Part shown: positions 61,713-64,000 of the stretch, one piece after another
How the letters are laid out: each line of letters opens with the position of its first letter
Position numbering within the stretch: the first letter of the stretch is position 1
Made by a program: the position numbers and the translations under genes
Source: JBILXY01 sp044378055
GTDB taxonomy: Bacteria > Patescibacteriota > JACMRA01
Reading direction: 5' to 3'
DNA length: 64,000 bases
NCBI GenBank assembly: GCA_044378055.1
Contig: JBILXY010000002.1
Location: forward strand, 27,976 to 91,975
The notes under the pieces: model-generated
Told to the model about the DNA's origin: nothing
Seen by the model: the letters and a program-made list of their open reading frames with translations, nothing else
Database searches by the model: none

Positions 61713-62267
61713 TTAACCGTGGTGGATTATTTGGTTTAGGGCAAGAGCTGATAATTTCCTTACGGTATTTATATTTCTAGCAGTAATTTGAGTATACAAT
61801 TTAGAGCCAATAAACTTTGGCACCATGCCTTGGTCATAGTTTACCCTTAGTATATTCCAAACCAAAGCCCCCGGCACATAAATTAAATTTTCTTTTTCAG
61901 GATCATGCTTTAATTCTTTCAAAACCTCAGGCGAATCAATTTCTGGTGGTAAAAACATAACATCCGTCTTCATTTCTTCATTATTCAGCCATTCTAAATT
62001 GATGGAACTACATATTTCTTCAAGCTTTGAAGTTGATAGCACCAACACTTTAACCTGAATACCAAACACTTCTTTAATTTTGTCTTGAATTATCTCAACT
62101 AACTTGTTGGTCGAGGGATTATCACTTTCAAACAAAACATTACCTGAATTTATATATGTTTTAACAGCATTGAAGCCTAATAGGCCAAAAATTTCAGCCA
62201 AAGTCTTCATATCTACTTTATTATTTCCTCCTACATTTATCCCCCTAATCAGTGCTATATAATACAT
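61713..62267 (-). CDS. DUF1697 family protein
   Basis: 184 residues. MYYIALIRGINVGGNNKVD and TYINSGNVLFES are the characteristic N-terminal motifs, and the C-terminal NTVRKLSAL fits too. Function is not established for the family. It precedes engB by three bases. The upstream spacer is full of repeats. Confidence 0.88.
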   Translation of the reverse strand: MYYIALIRGINVGGNNKVDMKTLAEIFGLLGFNAVKTYINSGNVLFESDNPSTNKLVEIIQDKIKEVFGIQVKVLVLSTSKLEEICSSINLEWLNNEEMKTDVMFLPPEIDSPEVLKELKHDPEKENLIYVPGALVWNILRVNYDQGMVPKFIGSKLYTQITARNINTVRKLSALALNQIIHHG

Positions 62268-62365
62268 AAATAATAATATTTACTACGAATTTTTGTTTTT
62301 CTTCAACTTACAAGTACCTTTTGCTTAACTTTAGGAGTATTTAAAATTTATTAGTTAATCTCAAT

Positions 62366-62406
62366 CCACCTCTTGAGGGGTGGCAGGCAAAGCCTGACGG
62401 GGTGGG
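62366..62406 (+). repeat. Two-hairpin repeat, GTGG family
   Basis: CCTCTTGAGG hairpin, GTGG, stem CAGGC-AAA-GCCTG, then ACGGGGTGG. Confidence 0.75.
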
Positions 62407-62460
62407 CTTAACTCATAGAATTTTCAGAATTTGAATCGGTGGATTTAACCCGTGAATTAT

Positions 62461-62500
62461 CCACCTCCCCCACTTCGTGGGTACTCCTCAAAGAGGAGAA
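62461..62500 (-). repeat. Two-hairpin repeat, GTGG family, reverse orientation
   Basis: On the minus strand CTCCTCTTTGAGGAG, then TACCCAC-GAA-GTGGG and GGAGGTGG. Same plan, different second stem. Confidence 0.6.
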
Positions 62501-62552
62501 TTTCAATGAACTGTAATTTTAGGAAACATTTTAAAATCAAACTTTACTGAGC

Positions 62553-62597
62553 TTCCCCTCTTGAGGGGTGGCAAATTCAAAGAATTTGACGGGGTGG
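62553..62597 (+). repeat. Two-hairpin repeat, GTGG family
   Basis: CCCCTCTTGAGGGG hairpin, TGG, stem CAAATTC-AAA-GAATTTG, then ACGGGGTGG. Confidence 0.75.
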
Positions 62598-62606
62598 ACT
62601 TTTTCC

Positions 62607-63023
62607 CTACCGCACCAACCCAGGCCTCTTTTCCGCTTCCAACAAAACCTTCTTCAACACATCTAAATTTACATCTTCCAGTTTTTTAATATTAATACAA
62701 CTTTTCCCAACCTTCACCTTACCAAGTTCTTTAGCATGCATTTCAGCAATATATTCACCGTTATTTAAAGCACAAACATATAGGCTAATATAGTTTTTCT
62801 GACTGGCAAGCGAAATTATAGGCCACGAAAGGGTTTCTTTTTTAGAATTAAGATAAGTAAAAGAACCAAAACCTATCATATTGCTAGCAAAATACGGCTT
62901 GAAGGCAGGCAAAGTTTGGGTTATGAAATTATATAGAAAATTAAACATTTCCTTGCGCCCTGCGGGTACGGATGCTATATAGTCTGGGATGTTTGTGGCT
63001 TTGGTGGGTTTGAACATGTTCAT
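62607..63023 (-). CDS. DUF1801 family protein
   Basis: 138 residues (a second ATG at 63017 is also possible). YIASVPAGRKEMFNFLYNFI, PYFASNMIGFGSFTYL and IISLASQKNYISLYVCAL match the YdhG/DUF1801 fold (single domain, SCP-like). Some members are named iron chaperones, but the function is not established. About 10 bases separate it from the GIY-YIG gene upstream on the same strand. Confidence 0.82.
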   Translation of the reverse strand: MNMFKPTKATNIPDYIASVPAGRKEMFNFLYNFITQTLPAFKPYFASNMIGFGSFTYLNSKKETLSWPIISLASQKNYISLYVCALNNGEYIAEMHAKELGKVKVGKSCINIKKLEDVNLDVLKKVLLEAEKRPGLVR

Positions 63024-63034
63024 AGGGAGTAGTT

Positions 63035-63865
63035 TTAACTATTTGTCATTCCTAAAGTTTCGCCATTTTTATTCTTCCATTTGTCTAAACCATTCACACT
63101 GTAACCTGTAGCAAATCTTGCGGCCATTGAGGGGCTTTTTAACAAAATATCTTTTTTCACTCGGTAATATGATTGACCTTTAGAATTAGTTTCTATTTGA
63201 AGATTGCCAAGCTCTAATTCTAGTTTATAACGCTCTAAAACCATTTTTCCCACTGAATTAGCTGGATTATTTGTAACCATAGATCCCTCTAAAATAACGA
63301 ATCCTTCGTTTGTTATAACACCTTTAGTTTCAACCCAGCTCGCTTTTAAATATAGCATTTGATCTGAAAGCTCCTCACGGTTTTCTTTCGCAACTACTTC
63401 TTCAGTGAAGGTATAACCCAAAGTGGAGAGTACAAAATCGATGTTATCCTTGAAATCTTCCATATCAGCTATATCTTCTTCGGGAAGTCTTGAACGAGTT
63501 GGGCTAGTTGTATTTTGAAGTATTATTCTTCCTGCATTTTTTATTTTTTCTACAAAAACAGACTCTAAATACTTTACATGTGCTTTTGTTAAATTATCAT
63601 CTTTTGAAATAAATGATATTGCATAATTCCAATATTCTTTACTTTGATGTTGTAATAATCTATCAATAAAACTTTCTGCCTCTCCTACATAAACTGTTTG
63701 GTTGTCTTTTGAATCATAACCCAATAGAAAATAAATACACTGTGATTTTAAATCTGATCTGTCGGCTAGACTTTTTGAATTAAGCTGTGCCTTAGGAATT
63801 AAATAGGCTTTTCCAGTCCAGTTTCCCATCTGAACAATTTTAATGCCTGTTGGCTCACCCTGCAA
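63035..63865 (-). CDS. GIY-YIG nuclease-fold protein with DUF4357 domain
   Basis: 276 residues from the first standard start (TTG at 63865). Residues 35-140 form the GIY-YIG domain: CIYFLLGYDSKDNQTVYVGEAESF, quoted as CIYFLLGY and TVYVGEAESFIDRLLQH, with the catalytic Arg and later Glu (YLESVFVEKI). Residues about 175-270 are DUF4357 (SPSMAARFATGYSVNGLDKWK). Bases upstream encode VIFL in frame before QGEPTG, which fits the family start, but a TAA precedes them, so translation may start at a non-standard codon. Such proteins occur in defence and methylase contexts; the role here is unknown. Confidence 0.82.
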   Translation of the reverse strand: MQGEPTGIKIVQMGNWTGKAYLIPKAQLNSKSLADRSDLKSQCIYFLLGYDSKDNQTVYVGEAESFIDRLLQHQSKEYWNYAISFISKDDNLTKAHVKYLESVFVEKIKNAGRIILQNTTSPTRSRLPEEDIADMEDFKDNIDFVLSTLGYTFTEEVVAKENREELSDQMLYLKASWVETKGVITNEGFVILEGSMVTNNPANSVGKMVLERYKLELELGNLQIETNSKGQSYYRVKKDILLKSPSMAARFATGYSVNGLDKWKNKNGETLGMTNS

Positions 63866-63955
63866 AAGAAAAATGACTTAAAGAAACAAACAGGGTGACA
63901 AAAATACTACCTTAGCTCATAATTACAAGGTTTATTAATATTAAACTGAGATACT

Positions 63956-64000
63956 ATGAGTTCAGAACCTAAAAAATACACAAAACCATATAAAAATTGT
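63956..64000 (+). CDS. Start of a gene cut by the window edge
   Basis: ATG AGT TCA..., 15 codons open to the end (MSSEPKKYTKPYKNC). It is divergent from the GIY-YIG gene with about 90 AT-rich bases between. The KKYTKPYKN start is reminiscent of Abi_2-type (AbiD/AbiF) abortive-infection proteins, but 15 residues cannot prove it. Confidence 0.4.
   Translation, partial: MSSEPKKYTKPYKNC

Larger units (their letters stand above)
62268..62606. other. Intergenic, three GTGG-family repeats
   Basis: No gene is seen in these 339 bases. They contain three two-hairpin repeats (62366, 62461 in reverse, 62553), the densest cluster in the window. The 62553 copy ends within a few bases of the convergent gene's stop. 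Confidence 0.7.

Noticed and set aside
62268..62606. Cluster of repeats considered as a CRISPR array
   Set aside because: Units are hairpins of changing sequence, not constant repeats with constant-length spacers, one is reversed, and no cas gene is present.

Overview
This 64 kb window is chromosomal DNA from an AT-rich bacterium, most likely a member of the Candidate Phyla Radiation (Patescibacteria). That placement is an inference. It rests on three things: compact gene spacing, a large share of surface-anchored and polymer-handling proteins, and unusually divergent or trimmed housekeeping proteins (short glucose-6-phosphate dehydrogenase, short glucan phosphorylase, two-domain ThyX-like protein, LepA without its G domain). 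The standard code fits: long frames contain no in-frame TGA. TAA and TAG end nearly all genes, and I found only two TGA stops.

Layout. 1-6608: the 3' part of a giant surface protein made of DUF11-like repeats. 6609-7275: repeat-rich spacer with tRNA-Thr. 7276-15084: lipoprotein, glucose-6-phosphate dehydrogenase, DHFR/RibD-like reductase, pterin carbinolamine dehydratase, ABC-F ATPase, phosphoglycerate mutase and RsmI. 15160-26187 (mostly minus): glucan phosphorylase, a WecG/TagA-Nudix fusion, leucyl aminopeptidase, Xer recombinase, polyprenyl synthetase, two tiny membrane proteins and an Nramp-like transporter. 26257-30064: secreted esterase and two paralogous secreted beta-propeller lectin-like proteins. 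30192-33980: Der with an acidic insert, an orphan gene, and LepA lacking the GTPase domain. 33977-37723: cell-wall protein with five peptidoglycan-binding repeats, and a polyprenyl-phosphate sugar transferase. 37873-38487: a RAYT transposase. 38566-41886 (minus): rpmH, rnpA, tRNA-Phe, RNase J and a small partner. 42053-50876: small membrane proteins, SH3-like surface protein, glycosyltransferases, degenerate ABC ATPase, stand-alone DnaE C-terminal part and a CobW GTPase. 50918-51044: a probable small RNA unit. 51090-64000: chorismate-mutase-like protein, ExoD, ThyX-like protein, CysS, GT87-like and other membrane proteins, EngB, DUF1697, DUF1801 and GIY-YIG/DUF4357 proteins, and the first codons of one more gene.

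How it fits together. Many genes serve the cell surface: DUF11 repeats, propellers, peptidoglycan-binding and SH3-like proteins, lipid-linked sugar transfer (sugar transferase, WecG-like, DPM-like, GtrA, PMT-like, GT87-like) and polyprenyl synthesis. A second group handles RNA and translation (RnpA, bL34, RNase J, Der, LepA, RsmI, EngB, CysS, ABC-F). Interspersed are about a dozen short orphan genes, most of them single-gene units closed by their own hairpin terminator. Throughout the spacers run REP-like palindromes with GTAG or GTGG heads, which match the single RAYT transposase gene. That gene itself carries three such palindromes in its coding region.

The best candidates for something undescribed are the RAYT/REP system, the orphan cassettes, the two C-terminal-only housekeeping genes (lepA, dnaE) and the small RNA unit.
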